In this document: one piece after another, positions 42,235-53,311 of the stretch
Layout: each line of letters opens with the position of its first letter
How positions within the stretch are numbered: the stretch's first letter is position 1
Assembly: GCF_024139115.2 (NCBI RefSeq)
Contig: NC_085141.1
Location: forward strand, 69,295,481 to 69,359,480
DNA from: Armigeres subalbatus
Lineage: Eukaryota; Arthropoda; Insecta; Diptera; Culicidae
DNA length: 64,000 bases
Reading direction: 5' to 3'
The notes under the pieces: generated by a model
The model's database searches: none
What the model saw: only the letters and a program-made list of their open reading frames with translations
What the model was told of the DNA's origin: nothing
Translations under genes and position numbers: made by a program

Positions 42235-42745
42235 CGATATTGTAGTTTGGCTGAACTGGTCATTTTGCCAACAAAAGTCGTTTGACTAAGCTGATCAAAA
42301 TTGGTTGTGTGGTCGAACGGATCGACATTTTTGGTCAACAAATGGTATTTTCGAGGATCCATTCGTCCCAATGGCCCTAAGTGTCAAACGAACAATTCGG
42401 CCAAACGGCAGTTTTCACCAAATGGCCTATTTGAGCAAAAGACTTTTTCGGTCAATTGACCTGTTCAGCCAAACGACTTTTCCGGTAAAATAATCATTAG
42501 GAATAAACAGCATTTCGACTAAACGCCTTGTTAGGACAAAGGCCCTATCGGTCAAGTTTCCAGTTCAGCCGAATTTCCCCTTTTGGACGACACTTCCGAA
42601 CGAATGACATTTTCGGACGAATTATTTTTGACCTAATAAGCGTTATGGTCAAACGTTCAAATCGACCAAATGGTATTTGGCTGAATGACTCTCAGCTTAA
42701 CACGTTGTTCGATCAAGTGGCATTCGAACAAATGGTTTTTCCTAG
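42235..42745. repeat. Short-motif array, right part
   Basis: Long run of variants such as TTTGGCTGAACTGGTC, ATTTTGCCAACAAAAG, TTCGGCCAAACGGC, TTTTCACCAAATGGCC, TTCGGTCAATTGACC, TTCAGCCAAACGAC and TTTCGGACGAATGAC. Spacing is about 17-22 bp and the motif drifts along the array. Confidence 0.75.
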
Positions 42746-42885
42746 GGATCCTATAATGAGAGATATGCAAATACTTTTCCAGACGATTTAGTGACGCTCA
42801 AAATATTGAAGTTTGTATACAACTTTGCATTTGATGACAATTTGAAAATATGTTTGCCTGTCCACTAACAGTTTTTAAATGAGTC

Positions 42886-42930
42886 AAGTAAGAGACACTG
42901 AATACGGCCTTACTGTTGAGGGAGTCGTAA
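42886..42930 (+). repeat. Hairpin-repeat family fragment
   Basis: GAGTCAAGTAAGAGACACTG followed by AATACGGCCTTACTGTTGAG matches the core region of the 51.0-kb copy and then diverges. The GAAA half is missing. Confidence 0.7.
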
Positions 42931-43284
42931 CACTGGATAGACACCTTTACGTGGTGTGTTACGGGGTAAAATCTACCACGGTTACATTGCCAGTTACATG
43001 CAAATCCTGACCCAACGAATACCTTTCTCATTATCCAACTCCGTGGTACTTATGAGGGTGTCGCTAAGTCGGTGGCCTCTCGTTAAGTAAGTACCACATC
43101 AACACTTACTTTCTCTCCCTAGTTACGGTGAAGATGGGCGTGGCCAGGAGTAGTAATCATCATGCTTTTGTTATTTTCTCTAAAACTAAAATTCTTGATT
43201 TCTGATAGCATTTTAGATAAGGATATCAAAAGTAAAACGTGAGTATCACTAGTGTCCAATCTATGAGTTACACCGTACCCATGC

Positions 43285-43385
43285 TAATGCTGAATACGGC
43301 CTTACTGTTGAGGTCGAAATACCTATCTGTCAAAGATACAATAAAGTAGTGGAACTTAATGGAATAGTACAAACTCGTCTTATGA
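43285..43385 (+). repeat. Hairpin-repeat family, degenerate copy
   Basis: CTGAATACGGCC (43290-43301), GAGGTCGAAATACC, TATCTGTCAAAGATACAATA and ACAAACTCGTCTTATGACAA follow the order of the 51.0-kb copy. CTGAAGA is mutated to CTGAATA. Only one arm is present and no TSD was found. Confidence 0.75.
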
Positions 43386-44747
43386 CAAGTAAATACATTT
43401 CACGTTCGATTAAAAACTTTTCTTGAATGCCATTTCAAAACAATCATAATACCTCTCAATTTGCAACAATAACAATGTTCATTTGGCTCACATTTTGACA
43501 GTTCTCAATGCTTGATTGGCTCAAAATGACTCAAATTGATTGGCTCAAAATGATAGGATTTCTAGTTTTCCCCTGTCATAAGACGAGCGTAATTTTCTAA
43601 AGAATTTCCTATGGAAATTTCAAAGAATTTCACGATAAAAATTAAAAATGAATATTTTGGGAAAACTTATCAAAGTTTTTTGGAGAAGCTCATCAGATTT
43701 TTCCAGCGAAATTTGAAAAAATTTCCTGTTAATATCTTGAGATATCAAAAAAATCTTTCAAGGAACAAACACAAACACACGCCGTTTCCATTCAAGCCGC
43801 CGCTGCTATAGATCAAAATTATGAAAAACGCCGACAATGTTCAAACCCGCAGAAATCTCTAGAAGAGGTAGCAAACTCCTTAACAAGAGCGTTGGGCATA
43901 AAGACGATCTATCTGGTAAGATAGAAAAGCCCTATCTTATTTATAATAATGTATGTTTTATTGTTTAAATACAAACTTTCGCAATAAATGTTCCACAATT
44001 GTGAAGGGAGTGTTGATCACTTTCTTCGTCGTTTCTTGTCATGCAGAACCGCAGCATACAAACAACCAATTAACACTCCATCGGTCCCTCCCCCAAGCGC
44101 TCTGGAGGCGGACGGTGTCGCCTTTCGGTTCAATGAGAAATCGATACCACACCACAGTCAGTGCGGTAGTGTGAAAGGAGCGCAGCGCAACTAAACCACG
44201 TCATTATCATGTTCTTCGGCTCGTTAAAATCTTCACTGGCTGTTGCTTCACGCTTCACGCCAAGCAACCGACGGAAAACCGCATCGCTCGCATATATGCG
44301 ATCGTATCGCATCGTTGATGTGGCGTCGTCGGTCGATGATTGTCAGTTTGTGACCACGGAATCCAGATTGGATCTAAATCTCAGAGGGCTAAATAATAAA
44401 ATGATTTTTTTTTAAATAATTGGAATATTTGTCAGATTCAGGTAATATGCCCCACTAAGGCAATACCTATGATAACTTTTTATTTTTTCACGCAGTTCAT
44501 GCATTGACTGTGTTATATTTTTGAAAACGGAAGAAATTTTAAAGCATATTAACCCCTGAAAAAAGTTATTTTGTCGTCCAACTGCAAGTGCAAGTTTTGC
44601 GGACAGTATGGTAGCGTCGCTCCAAAATGTTGAGCAAACAAACATTGAAAGTTACACCAAAACTGTAACTTTTTGTATTTTGCTATAATGTTCATTATGC
44701 AATACGAAAATACTTCCATATTCGCATAGTTTCACAAATATTTAAAA
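43386..44747. other. Unassigned DNA
   Basis: 43600-43760 contains loose AAATTTC / GAAATTT repeats. 44060-44370 is GC-richer with many CG dinucleotides and no domain in any frame. No gene is recognised. Confidence 0.35.
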
Positions 44748-44913
44748 GGGAACGTCCACAAATTACGTCACGCCTAGAGGGGGGAGGGGGGGTTGAGCAA
44801 AGCGTGACGATCCATACAAAATTTACAGATGATTCATACAAAAAGTGTGACATAGGGGGGAGGGGGGGTTGAAAATGTTCAATTTTCGCGTTACGTAATT
44901 AATGGATCTTCCC
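44748..44913. repeat. Inverted-repeat element with G-run core
   Basis: Left end GGGAACGTCCACAAATTACG and right end CGTAATTAATGGATCTTCCC are imperfect inverted repeats. The interior holds two GGGGGGAGGGGGGG-type runs and CGTGACGATCCATACAAAAT. A related piece lies at about 36590-36660. Confidence 0.65.
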
Positions 44914-45001
44914 AAAGTACCATTTGATTTTTCCCTTAGTTAAATATAATTTTCTAGAAATCATGACTCGATATCGACTGATGAAAGCAAATAATGGTTT
45001 A

Positions 45002-45102
45002 TAGGGCACTGCACGGACTGCTTTGTCTCTTTCTCCAAGTCCAGTAAACGTCAAAATTTATGAGGAACGAAAGAGAAAAAGATGTTTCCGTGCAGTGCCC
45101 TA
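45002..45102. mobile_element. Small MITE, 101 bp
   Basis: TAGGGCACTGCACGGA at the left and TCCGTGCAGTGCCCTA at the right are perfect inverted repeats. Inner sequence pairs loosely (TGTCTCTTTC with GAAAGAGAAAAA). TA at the edges may be the TSD or part of the terminal repeat. Confidence 0.75.
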
Positions 45103-45206
45103 TTAAAAAAATATTTCTCTGGCTACTATGATGGTCTTTTAAAGCTCCCAGCTTCGACATTACGATATTCCCACGCTGATATGGTTTCTTTAAGGACAAT
45201 TTCGAA

Positions 45207-45927
45207 GTAGGGGAAGTGGGGGTAGCACGCCCATAGGGGTTAAAACGCGCCACCCCTGAATAAGGTTGAATATCCCCATTTTGATTATTTTCAATAGTCT
45301 ATACGATAAAGCAATGAAAAATATTGCCATTGGATACATATATTTCATGATTTTTCTCTAGTTATACATGAAAAACTCGAAAAAACGTTTTTTGCGTGTT
45401 TTGAAGCAATTCTAGCTCGGTGGAATTTAGTCTTTCTGTCGCTGTTATACAATGATAAATTAATAATTGAGCCATGAGCCATGCTGCTTACTCGTGTTCT
45501 TTATGTTCCACATGAAATCGTCGTCAAAAATGGTTTTAAAACGATTTTATGGGCCTTCAAACTTCTGAGGTCGGTGTGGGGCATTACGCCCATGCTCATT
45601 TCGTATGACCGAAACAGCTGAAACATTCGGTTAATTGCCTTAATGTAGGCAATTAAAATGAAAATCAGTACGATAAGCACATGCGCGTTTTAACCCATCC
45701 ACTGGCGCATCTCACCCCGCATGGTTTCAAAATCATTTTTTTTCGGGTGCTTTTTAAAAATCAAATTTCTGTGCAATAAAATGGACAATTAGATATCTGT
45801 TATCGGTAGTCAGTCGTAGATATGCTGTTCTTCAGTATGCGCTGATGAAAACTGGCTGAAATGGTGGTTTTCATTGATAAAAATGGCATTTTCCTTAACG
45901 TGGGCGTCCTACCCCCAGTTCCCCTAC
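45207..45927. mobile_element. 721-bp terminal-inverted-repeat element
   Basis: GTAGGGGAAGTGGGGGTAGC, then ACGCCCA, is mirrored at the right end with two or so mismatches (TGGGCGTCCTACCCCC, AGTTCCCCTAC). The interior has scattered GCGCC / GGCGC motifs in AT-rich sequence and no ORF of note. No clear TSD. Confidence 0.7.
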
Positions 45928-45939
45928 TCTCGTTTTCAT

Positions 45940-46068
45940 GGACACACCACTCGATACGGAAGTAACGCACAACTGTCATTTTTATTAATTCACGTATGCT
46001 GCGACGTAGCAAAGCTGAAACAATAAAAATGACAGTTGTGCGTTGCTTCCGTATCAAATGGTGTGTCC
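45940..46068. mobile_element. MITE with about 50-bp terminal inverted repeats
   Basis: GGACACACCACTCGATACGG, AAGTAACGCACAACTGTCAT and TTTTATT pair with the right arm (AATAAAAATGACAGTTGTGC, GTTGCTTCCGTATC, GGTGTGTCC) with few mismatches. The central part is about 30 bp. The TSD is not resolved. Confidence 0.8.
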
Positions 46069-46393
46069 TTGCAAACGCGAGTACTTTGAAAATTGGATTC
46101 CGTGAGGAGTGTTCTTAATATCGACACATGGAGGGTTGACTTCAAGTAGACCCAACATATTTGACATAAAAATTCTCCACGAATTTCAAATCGTGCATTA
46201 GAATGAAAAAAAAAATAATGACTTGCGTAAAAAACGACATTTGACATTTCATCAAATAGCAGCTCGCTGTTATTGCGTCGTTTTATTTGACCACTCGACC
46301 CTACCACTCGAACCCTGTTATAGTGAGCAACTGAGAGCGATAATACATCTATAATTTATCAGTTAGAACTATCGATTTCGATTTTTGTTACAA
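46069..46393. other. Unassigned DNA
   Basis: No element or gene recognised. Confidence 0.4.
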
Positions 46394-47806
46394 ATAGCCT
46401 ATTCAGATTGGGCTATTTATGACTTTGTTAAGTGAGAGGGTATCCAATTATTACGAGGTGTTCAGACTGCAGCAAGATAATATATTTTGACGTTTCCATG
46501 TTTCCTCATTTGCACGCTAATACAGGGTTGAATTCAAGGAGAGTTTTAACATTTAATTTGCGAAATCAAGCATTTGTGTGGCGATAATCGAACATTTTTT
46601 TCTGAACAAAGTTTCTACGAAAAAAAAATATAAAAAAAAATATGAAAAGGGATTTTCGAAGAATATTTGAATATTTCATTAAGGATAATGAGCGAAGCTA
46701 CATTCATTAGTTGGGTGCGCCGTTCTTCGGGGAATCAGACTATTCCTCAATTTATTTTTAAGTTTAAAAAGTATTTTGATTCTGTACTATGATCGAACGG
46801 AGATTTGATAGAAAAATTTAGATACTTTTGGGAATTCTCACAAATAAATAAAAAAAGGACGATTGGACCAATTTTCAAGAAATATTATCGAACTAAAATT
46901 GCGTTCTACTCGACAATCAATGATACAGCTTCTAACAAAATCGAATCGTGTGAATGTGATATAATTTAAACTGGATTTTGGATGAATTAATGCATTACCA
47001 ATCCATGTTTTATTTAAGGTTATTCTACTTTATATATACATCCCATTCAAATCGTACAGTTGTCCCACGTGAAAAATGTTGAAATCCAAAGTTTATTAAG
47101 CCATTCAAGGAGCAGAATTGAAACAATTTATGAAATCATGTTTATTCATCAAATATATTCGTTTTACAACCATTCCTACGTTTTAAATTGTCTTCCGCAT
47201 TGGCCCTTGAACTTTGAAAATTTATTCGATTTGTTCTATTAAATCTAGGATTAAGTTAAATACTTCATGTTAATTCTAGAGAGCATCTGTTTTTTAAACA
47301 ATTCATGTTGAATAAGTGGAGAATAAATAATTATCATCATTATTTTTCATCATATAAAATGCTTTTTTTTTTGTGTCTTTATTGAAGAGACTTTCAGCCC
47401 GAGGCTGGCTCGTCTCCGAATAAAATGCTTTCCACAAAACCATCACAATCCGAGTTATTCTTCAGCGCTCAGAAGATTTCCATCTAACATGCATTCGACC
47501 CTGCTGCGACAGAAATAGCATGACTGTCAACTACGAAACGAAATGAAAACAGAGAGAATTTTCTCTCTGGCAAAGAGAGCGTGACGCTTGTCAGTTTTGA
47601 TTTGTTGAATTTCTCCCTGCATCCCAGTTAGAACGAAAGCTCTCTTGTATTAATTGTTCGTAATAAATTCTTTATGACACTTTTTAGCGGGTATCTTTTG
47701 ACAGCGCAAAATGTATGGAATATTACGTAAATAATGACATCATAAAGCGTATTTGCCCTGAAACGCCAATTATTATGTAATTAATGGCGTAATCTGAATA
47801 GGCTAT
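46394..47806. mobile_element. Possible 1.4-kb DNA element with 16-bp terminal inverted repeats
   Basis: ATAGCCTATTCAGATT (46394-46409) is exactly mirrored as AATCTGAATAGGCTAT (47791-47806). The interior is AT-rich without a transposase frame and contains a 55-bp A-tailed retroposon. No TSD was confirmed, so the pairing could still be coincidental with another repeat. Confidence 0.5.
47365..47419 (-). mobile_element. 55-bp 5'-truncated A-tailed retroposon
   Basis: Flanked by a perfect 11-bp duplication ATAAAATGCTT (47354-47364 and 47420-47430). On the minus strand: CGGAGACGAGCCAGCCTCGG, GCTGAAAGTCTCTTCAATAA and AGACACAA plus poly-A. It is the same tail as 33116-33177. Confidence 0.85.
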
Positions 47807-48689
47807 AAGACTTTCTTTTCCCAATTGTTCATTGAAAGATTCTAGGACTATAAAAAATCTAACTTAAAATGTCCCGATGATCAATCCTCCGCTTGGAAAT
47901 CTGTTGCAGCACTACGTTATCAAATTCATCCGGTAATTTGGCAGGTAAACCAGCGTTTTGTATACCATTGAAGTAATGATAAGCAAAAGTAATTGAATCT
48001 CGAGCTGCTCAAGCAGATTTACGTGAAAATCTGCGAAAGAATTTGTCAAATTCACTCCATGAAAGCATCCATCGCTGGTTCGAAACAATAATCAGCTTAA
48101 CCTCGGAAACCAATATGAACTTCAAACTAGTCCAATGACGACAGAACACGCTGATTTGTTCTCCACGTAGCGAGAAGGCCACTACATTAGTAATTAACCG
48201 AGACCGTTGCCGAGTACCCCCATCCTAGTTTCAGCAGCGAAAGCCGCGAAGCCCCACCATCATGAGTGGTATCAATCCTGAATAGCAATTCCCGATAATT
48301 AAAAATTGTCACGTATGTATAAAGCGCACCTAAGACCACGCTGGTTCGTGCTACCATCGGTCGCAGGGGGCTCAACGTTTGCACGCAAGGTGCATCCGGT
48401 TCCCTTCCCGGAAGGGGATTAAACTGCTGTGCAGTGCCAAATGCAGCGGATGGAAAATCCACTGCATGTATTTCGCTGATGGTAACGTGTCGGCGGGTTT
48501 CTCCGCCAGTCGTCACTTGATCGAAGTGCATCGGGTTATGATGGCAGCCGTCAGTGCTGGGTGTGTTTTCCTGTCGATCATATGCGGTATCGTGTGGAGG
48601 GGAGAATGGTCTGTTATGTGCACTCTGGGACATTTCGTCACTTTTACGTTGGATTATATGGGAAGTACTGAGCACGAATGGAAATACTC
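47807..48689. other. Unassigned DNA with GC-rich patch
   Basis: 48180-48660 is GC-richer, with long antiparallel open frames (162 codons minus at 48187-48675 and 150 codons plus at 48379-48831). Neither shows a domain. It may be single-copy host sequence such as a promoter or UTR. Confidence 0.35.
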
Positions 48690-48900
48690 GGAGGAATTTA
48701 CCATGATGAGTGGAGGAAACTCAAAGGAATTTGCAATGGATATTCGAAGAAATTTCCCAAAGGAAGTTCGAAGGATTTTCCTTTGGAAATTCGAAGAAGC
48801 TTCCTGTGGAATATCGAAGAACTTCCTGTGAAAATTCGAGGGAGTTTTTCGTGGAAGTTCGAAGGAATTTTCCGTGGAAGGAGGAATTTCTAGAGAATTG
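48690..48900. repeat. Degenerate tandem array, GGAAATTCGAAG type
   Basis: Units of about 23-24 bp: AAGAAATTTCCCAAAGGAAG, AAGGATTTTCCTTTGGAAAT, AAGAAGCTTCCTGTGGAATA, AAGAACTTCCTGTGAAAATT, AGGGAGTTTTTCGTGGAAGT and AAGGAATTTTCCGTGGAAGG, each followed by TCG or a variant. About eight units. Several units are internally palindromic (AATTTCC / GGAAATT). Confidence 0.75.
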
Positions 48901-48974
48901 TTTGTCAGATTTCCCATGACAATTTCAAGGAGTTGACTGGGGGAATTTGGAGTTATTTCCCGTAGAAAATCAAA

Positions 48975-49095
48975 AGAACAAACCATTTGACATAAGGTCA
49001 TTTCGCATAAAGACCATTTAGCATAACGGGCATTTGGCATAATTTTGAACTGCAACATAAGAGTAGCTCATTTGGCATAACGAACATTTTACATG
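48975..49095. repeat. Short-motif array, ATTTGGCATAA type
   Basis: CATTTGACATAAGGTC, ATTTCGCATAAAGACC, ATTTAGCATAACGGGC, ATTTGGCATAATTTTG, CATTTGGCATAACGAAC and ATTTTACATG. Same class as the other gapped-motif arrays. Confidence 0.75.
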
Positions 49096-49814
49096 ATTTA
49101 AAACTGTGAAAGAGGAAAGATTATTTAATGTATTTTTTCACACAGATAATAGATGATGACTGATTTTTTTCGGAAAGACAAACAAATCAAACGGCAGAAC
49201 TATTACGAGGAAGGAACCACACCCACGAACGGGTTCCCACCTTTTTTTCAACGGGAACTCTTCTTCTGCCATCGATGCCACCGCGCATCTTCTGGAAAGC
49301 CGGTACCGATCTGTACGGCAAAAACCACTACCCCATGCAGAAATCCACCAACGCTCCTCCTCCTGTCGACATCAGCTCATGTTTTTTTTCAATTCTCTCT
49401 CCCCACAATTAATGTTTTCGTACAATAATTTAGCAACGTATAACCGTTTTTGGTGGGAAATATTAATTTCATTACATCTTGCTCATTTTAGAGGTAAGAA
49501 GAATAATTAAGTACTCACGGGTAGCACACCTTCTAGGCTTTGCGCCAAATGTAATTAAAACCGGGAATGTGCTGTTTGCACTGCGCACGAGCCAAAAATC
49601 TCATGCAAACGCTGACCGCACGCCGGCAAGACTCTAACGTAACAGCAAACAAACAATTTTCCTCATAGGCAAAACGTCACGATGTCTCGATGTCACGTAC
49701 ATTTTTTGGCAAACTGTTTCGGCTTGTTTGGTGCATGAAATTTGACTGGATAAAATGTAAATACTCGCATAATAAGAGAGTTTTAATGTACATTTCCCAA
49801 CACTGGTTGAAAAT
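49096..49814. other. Unassigned DNA
   Basis: A C-rich stretch at 49240-49380 has no domain in any frame. No element is recognised. Confidence 0.35.
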
Positions 49815-50912
49815 ATGATGAACCGGATTGGGAGGAATACGAATGCGCAATGTCTATCGCTTGCGCAGACCCTTACCGATTTCTCCGAGATGATCCTCGC
49901 TGCCGCACAGCGAGCCCTTAGTCCAGTGATCGTTCCGGCCATCACGCACTTAGTTGGTGGGCCGAGGAAACTCGGCGTGCTGGCACAGCTAGGCGCAGGG
50001 CCTTACACGCACTAAGAAAGCTCAGCACGTGCTCAGACACTACGCCATGCTACAAGGAGAAGCATCGGCAGTGCAAAATAATCATCAGAGAGGCTCTAAA
50101 CAGTGGGAGGAGTTCCTGCTAAGTAACAAATCAACCCGTCTCAGACTTCCGCCGAACTGTGAAAGCAGATAAACGAAATAAGCGGCAGATCGAGGACTGT
50201 TCCCATCCACCTCGATCAAGGTAACCGCACATTTTCCGACCCCGCCCAGGGTGCCAACACTATCGGTGATTTTTTTTTTTTCGTGGTAGCCACTTCCCAG
50301 TACCCGGCTGAATTTCAAAGGATTGCTGCTACTCGAGGACCACATCCAAGTACTACCCCATCTTGAACCACCCTCTTTCGGTAGGTGCATTGGCCCACGC
50401 GCTTGCTAAGTACAACGGGAACTTATCCGGATGAGTTGGGGTGTTCATGCTAAAAAGGCTCCCTCCGGTAGATGAGGATTTTTTTTAAACTTGTCAACGA
50501 CCTCTGGGGAAACTGCACGTTTCCTTATGAGTGGATAAAAAGTTTCGTGGTCCCTATCCCAAAAAACAACGTGGCCAGTCGGGATGACAACAAGTTCAAA
50601 CCGATTTCACTCACCTCCTGTGCCTGGAAGACCGGGTATGGCCAACCGCCGACTTCGTGAGAAGCCGGAAGCCGATAGTAGGATCGGCTTTCAACAACTC
50701 GTTTCTCGCCCACGGTATAGCACTAGCACATACTTCGCCAACCAGGTCAGCGTGCTCCAAGAAGCTTATAACTATGGCAGGAATATTGACAAGGTTTCAC
50801 TTGATACTGCCAAAACATTTAGTAGGACCTGGACACCCGGGGTCCTCCGCAAACTACAAGAATGGGACATCACCGGCAACATGCTTGCCTTTGTACAAAC
50901 AACTTTACAACT

Positions 50913-51112
50913 CACTTGTCATAAGACGAGTTTGTACAATCGACGAGTCAGTCGAGTCAAGTACGAGACACTGAAGACGACCTTACTGTTGAGGTCGAAA
51001 TACGTATCTGTCAAGGTACAATTAAGTGGTGGAATTAAATGGGATTGTACAAACTCGTCTTATGACAAGTGAAGACATTCCACTAAAAAGCTCAACATAT
51101 TTTTTTATAACA
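50913..51112 (+). mobile_element. Hairpin retroposon copy, 200 bp
   Basis: Flanked by a 12-bp duplication AACTTTACAACT (50901-50912 and 51113-51124). Outer arms ACTTGTCATAAGACGAGTTT, GTACAATC and their complements (about 50914-50941 and 51045-51072) form a hairpin. The inner part carries the hammerhead-like core. The one-sided tail is GAAGACATTCCACTAAAAAG, CTCAACATATTTTTTTATAA. It interrupts LINE coding sequence. Confidence 0.85.
50967..51012 (+). other. Hammerhead-ribozyme-like motif, best-preserved stem I
   Basis: GACA (50967-50970) can pair with TGTC (51009-51012) as stem I. CTGAAGA is at 50971-50977, then one extra C, stem II GACC / GGTC (50979-50982 and 50993-50996) around a 10-base loop, GAAA at 50997-51000, and TACGTATC at 51001-51008. 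All invariant core boxes are present apart from the extra base. Minimal stem III would favour a dimeric fold, as reported for Penelope-like hammerheads. Confidence 0.45.
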
Positions 51113-51232
51113 AACTTTACAACTAATAGGTGGCACCACATCTGATGAGCTTCCCGAAGAGGCTGGCGTACCCCAAGAGTCGGTCCTGGCAGTGGCGCTA
51201 TTTCTCATTGGTATGGACGGGGTGCTCTCAGA

Positions 51233-51254
51233 AATGATGATGATGATGATGATG
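51233..51254 (+). repeat. ATG trinucleotide microsatellite
   Basis: About seven ATG repeats where the I-clade relic ends. Confidence 0.85.
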
Positions 51255-51262
51255 GTCCCGCC

Positions 51263-51999
51263 ACATACCCCTACAAAGGTTTGAGCTAGACGATTTATCT
51301 TTAAGATAATTAATTGAATTTAATTTTTCAACAATTTAATCAGATTTGCAAAACAAAACAAAAACGATCTGATTACCATCACAGATATAAATTTCTTAAC
51401 TTTCCATTACTATCCAGCAAAAATATTAAATGTAAAAAACTGTTTATTTCATCTACAGATTCTCATAAGTATCAGTAGTGATGCTTCGAGTGCATAAAAA
51501 TGCAAAACTTGTGATACCTCTCGCACAGATTTCAAAAGTTCCACCAAGAATCGCGTTTCATGTAATTACAAGTAACGTTAGCCACTCGAAAGCATCAATA
51601 ATAATCTAATAAACTATGTCGTTGTCAACAAAATCAAAACTTGTGTTACCGCTCCGTCGATATCAAAAGTTTCGGTATCAACCGCGGAAACCAAACTCTA
51701 CTAGATAGCCTATTACTAATCCGCAGAATCATTGAAACAGCTGAAAAGCGCAAGTCTGTACATAAATTTAAAAATCATTCATATCTGCTTTACGCGCGCG
51801 AGACTCAAACTTTTGTAGACTACACAAGAAAAAGGCCAAATTACAATTACGTCAATAAATATAAAATCCATCATCATCATCGAGGCGAACAAAATAGTTT
51901 ATTAGTGCCTCAATAATTGAAAAACACAATTGTCCAAACAAAATATCCGTAGGTCAAACTTCGTCAAGATACAATAATTAATGATTTTTAAAAAGTCAA
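51263..51999. other. AT-rich DNA, perhaps 3' UTR of the following LINE
   Basis: No coding sequence recognised. An ATCATCATCATCG run lies at about 51870. The 3' end of the minus-strand LINE starting at 52012 should lie somewhere in this interval, but no TSD was found. Confidence 0.35.
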
Positions 52000-52011
52000 C
52001 TAAGTAGCTGC

Positions 52012-53286
52012 TTAAAATACAGCTTTTACGTGTGAAACACAAAGTCTCTTGAATTGTGATAATGTCGTTGCACGTTTGATATGTGTAGGCATTGAATTGA
52101 AATCATTGATACCTTTAAAAAACAAAGAATTTTGTGAAGCTCCATGCAAAAAGTTAGGTGTTCTTACATCTTCCGCGTTTCTAGTATTATATCTATGAAT
52201 GTCACTTCCTCTTTCAATTCGATCACACAAATATCGAGGCAGCAAACCATTTACTACTTTAAAAATGAACACCATTGTTAAATACACAATTCTTTGCTTC
52301 ACCGAGAGCCACTGCAATGCATCCAACAAAAAAGTTGAGGAAGTGAATCTGTTACATCTTAAAATCAAACGCATAATCTTATTCTGCAAGCGCTGCAATC
52401 TCGATATTTGTGTTTGATTTGATAAAAACAAAATGGAAGGGCAAAAGTCCAAGTGAGGAGAGATGATTGATTTGTACATTTTACTAGCTGTATTTAATTC
52501 GTTTTTCAGTCGACATAGGATTCCATACTTCTTGGCTATTTTCTTGATGACATTGTCAATATGTTGGTCAAATTTCAATTTATCATCAATAATCACGCCA
52601 AGATATTTAATTTCCCGTACGCGATCAAGAGTCTCGTCATCAATTTTCACAGAGACATTATCAATTGAACGATTTCGCGAAATAACCATATACTTTGTTT
52701 TACTAATATTCAATTTTAACTGTTTGTACTTCAGCCATCTACTTAAAGAATGCAAATCTTCATTCAAGTGTTCAATCGCTTCCTCCAGATTTTGAGCTGC
52801 AATGAATATTACAGTATCATCAGCAAACAAATTAATATCACAATAACGTAAGACCCGTCGCATGTCATTAATATACATAATGAACAAAAGGGGCCCTAAT
52901 ACACTTCCCTGTGGTACACCAAGGTCATTCTCCACGGGACACGACACATAATCATTGAAAGCAGTCCGTTGGGATCTGTCAGACAAATAGCTTTCAAACC
53001 ATTTGTATGCAGAACCCGAAATTCCAAAGCGCTTAACAGTTTTCAACAATAAGGGCCGAGAAATTGTCTCAAAAGCGCGTTTGAGATCCAAAAACACAGC
53101 TAGAATAGTATCTTTACGCTCCATATTTTCTTTCCATTTAGATAATACCAAGTTCAATGCAGTTTCACAGGAATGACCTTCTCTGTAACCTGATTGTTCC
53201 GGTATTAACAAGTTATTACTATTTAAATATGTAATTAGCTGGCCTTTAACTACAAGTTCTAAAATTTTCTCTAATGTGTGCAACAT
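52012..53286 (-). pseudogene. LINE ORF2 reverse transcriptase and C-terminus
   Basis: 424 open codons from MLHTLEKILELVVKGQL through SGYREGHSCETALNLVL, FLDLKRAFETISR, LGVPQGSVLGPLLFIMYIND, INLFADDTVIF and LNISKTKYMVIS, to a conserved C-terminal region ending at a natural stop. All RT motifs, including the FADD pair, are intact. The DLKRAFE and GVPQGSVLGPLLF blocks point to the CR1/L2/Jockey assemblage. A frameshift near 53287-53330 separates it from the preceding piece. Confidence 0.9.
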
Positions 53287-53311
53287 GTTGATGGGACGAA
53301 ACTCTTCGGCT

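Larger units (their letters stand above)
49815..51262 (+). pseudogene. I-clade-like LINE ORF2 relic
   Basis: Frames give FFKLVNDLWGNCTFPYEW, SFVVPIPK and KFKPISLTSCAWKT (RT start), then STYFANQVSVLQEAYNYG, RTWTPGVLRKLQEWDITGNM and LAFVQTTLQL, and beyond an insertion EEAGVPQESVLAVALFLIGM. The order and the RTWTP...WDITGNML block resemble I-clade (MosquI-like) RTs. The upstream part from 49815 is weaker. Catalytic FADD is not seen. It is split by the hairpin retroposon 50913-51112. Confidence 0.7.

Noticed and set aside
48187..48831. Overlapping 162- and 150-codon frames as host genes
   Set aside because: They are antiparallel in a GC-rich patch, have no domain, and the plus frame runs into a degenerate tandem array.
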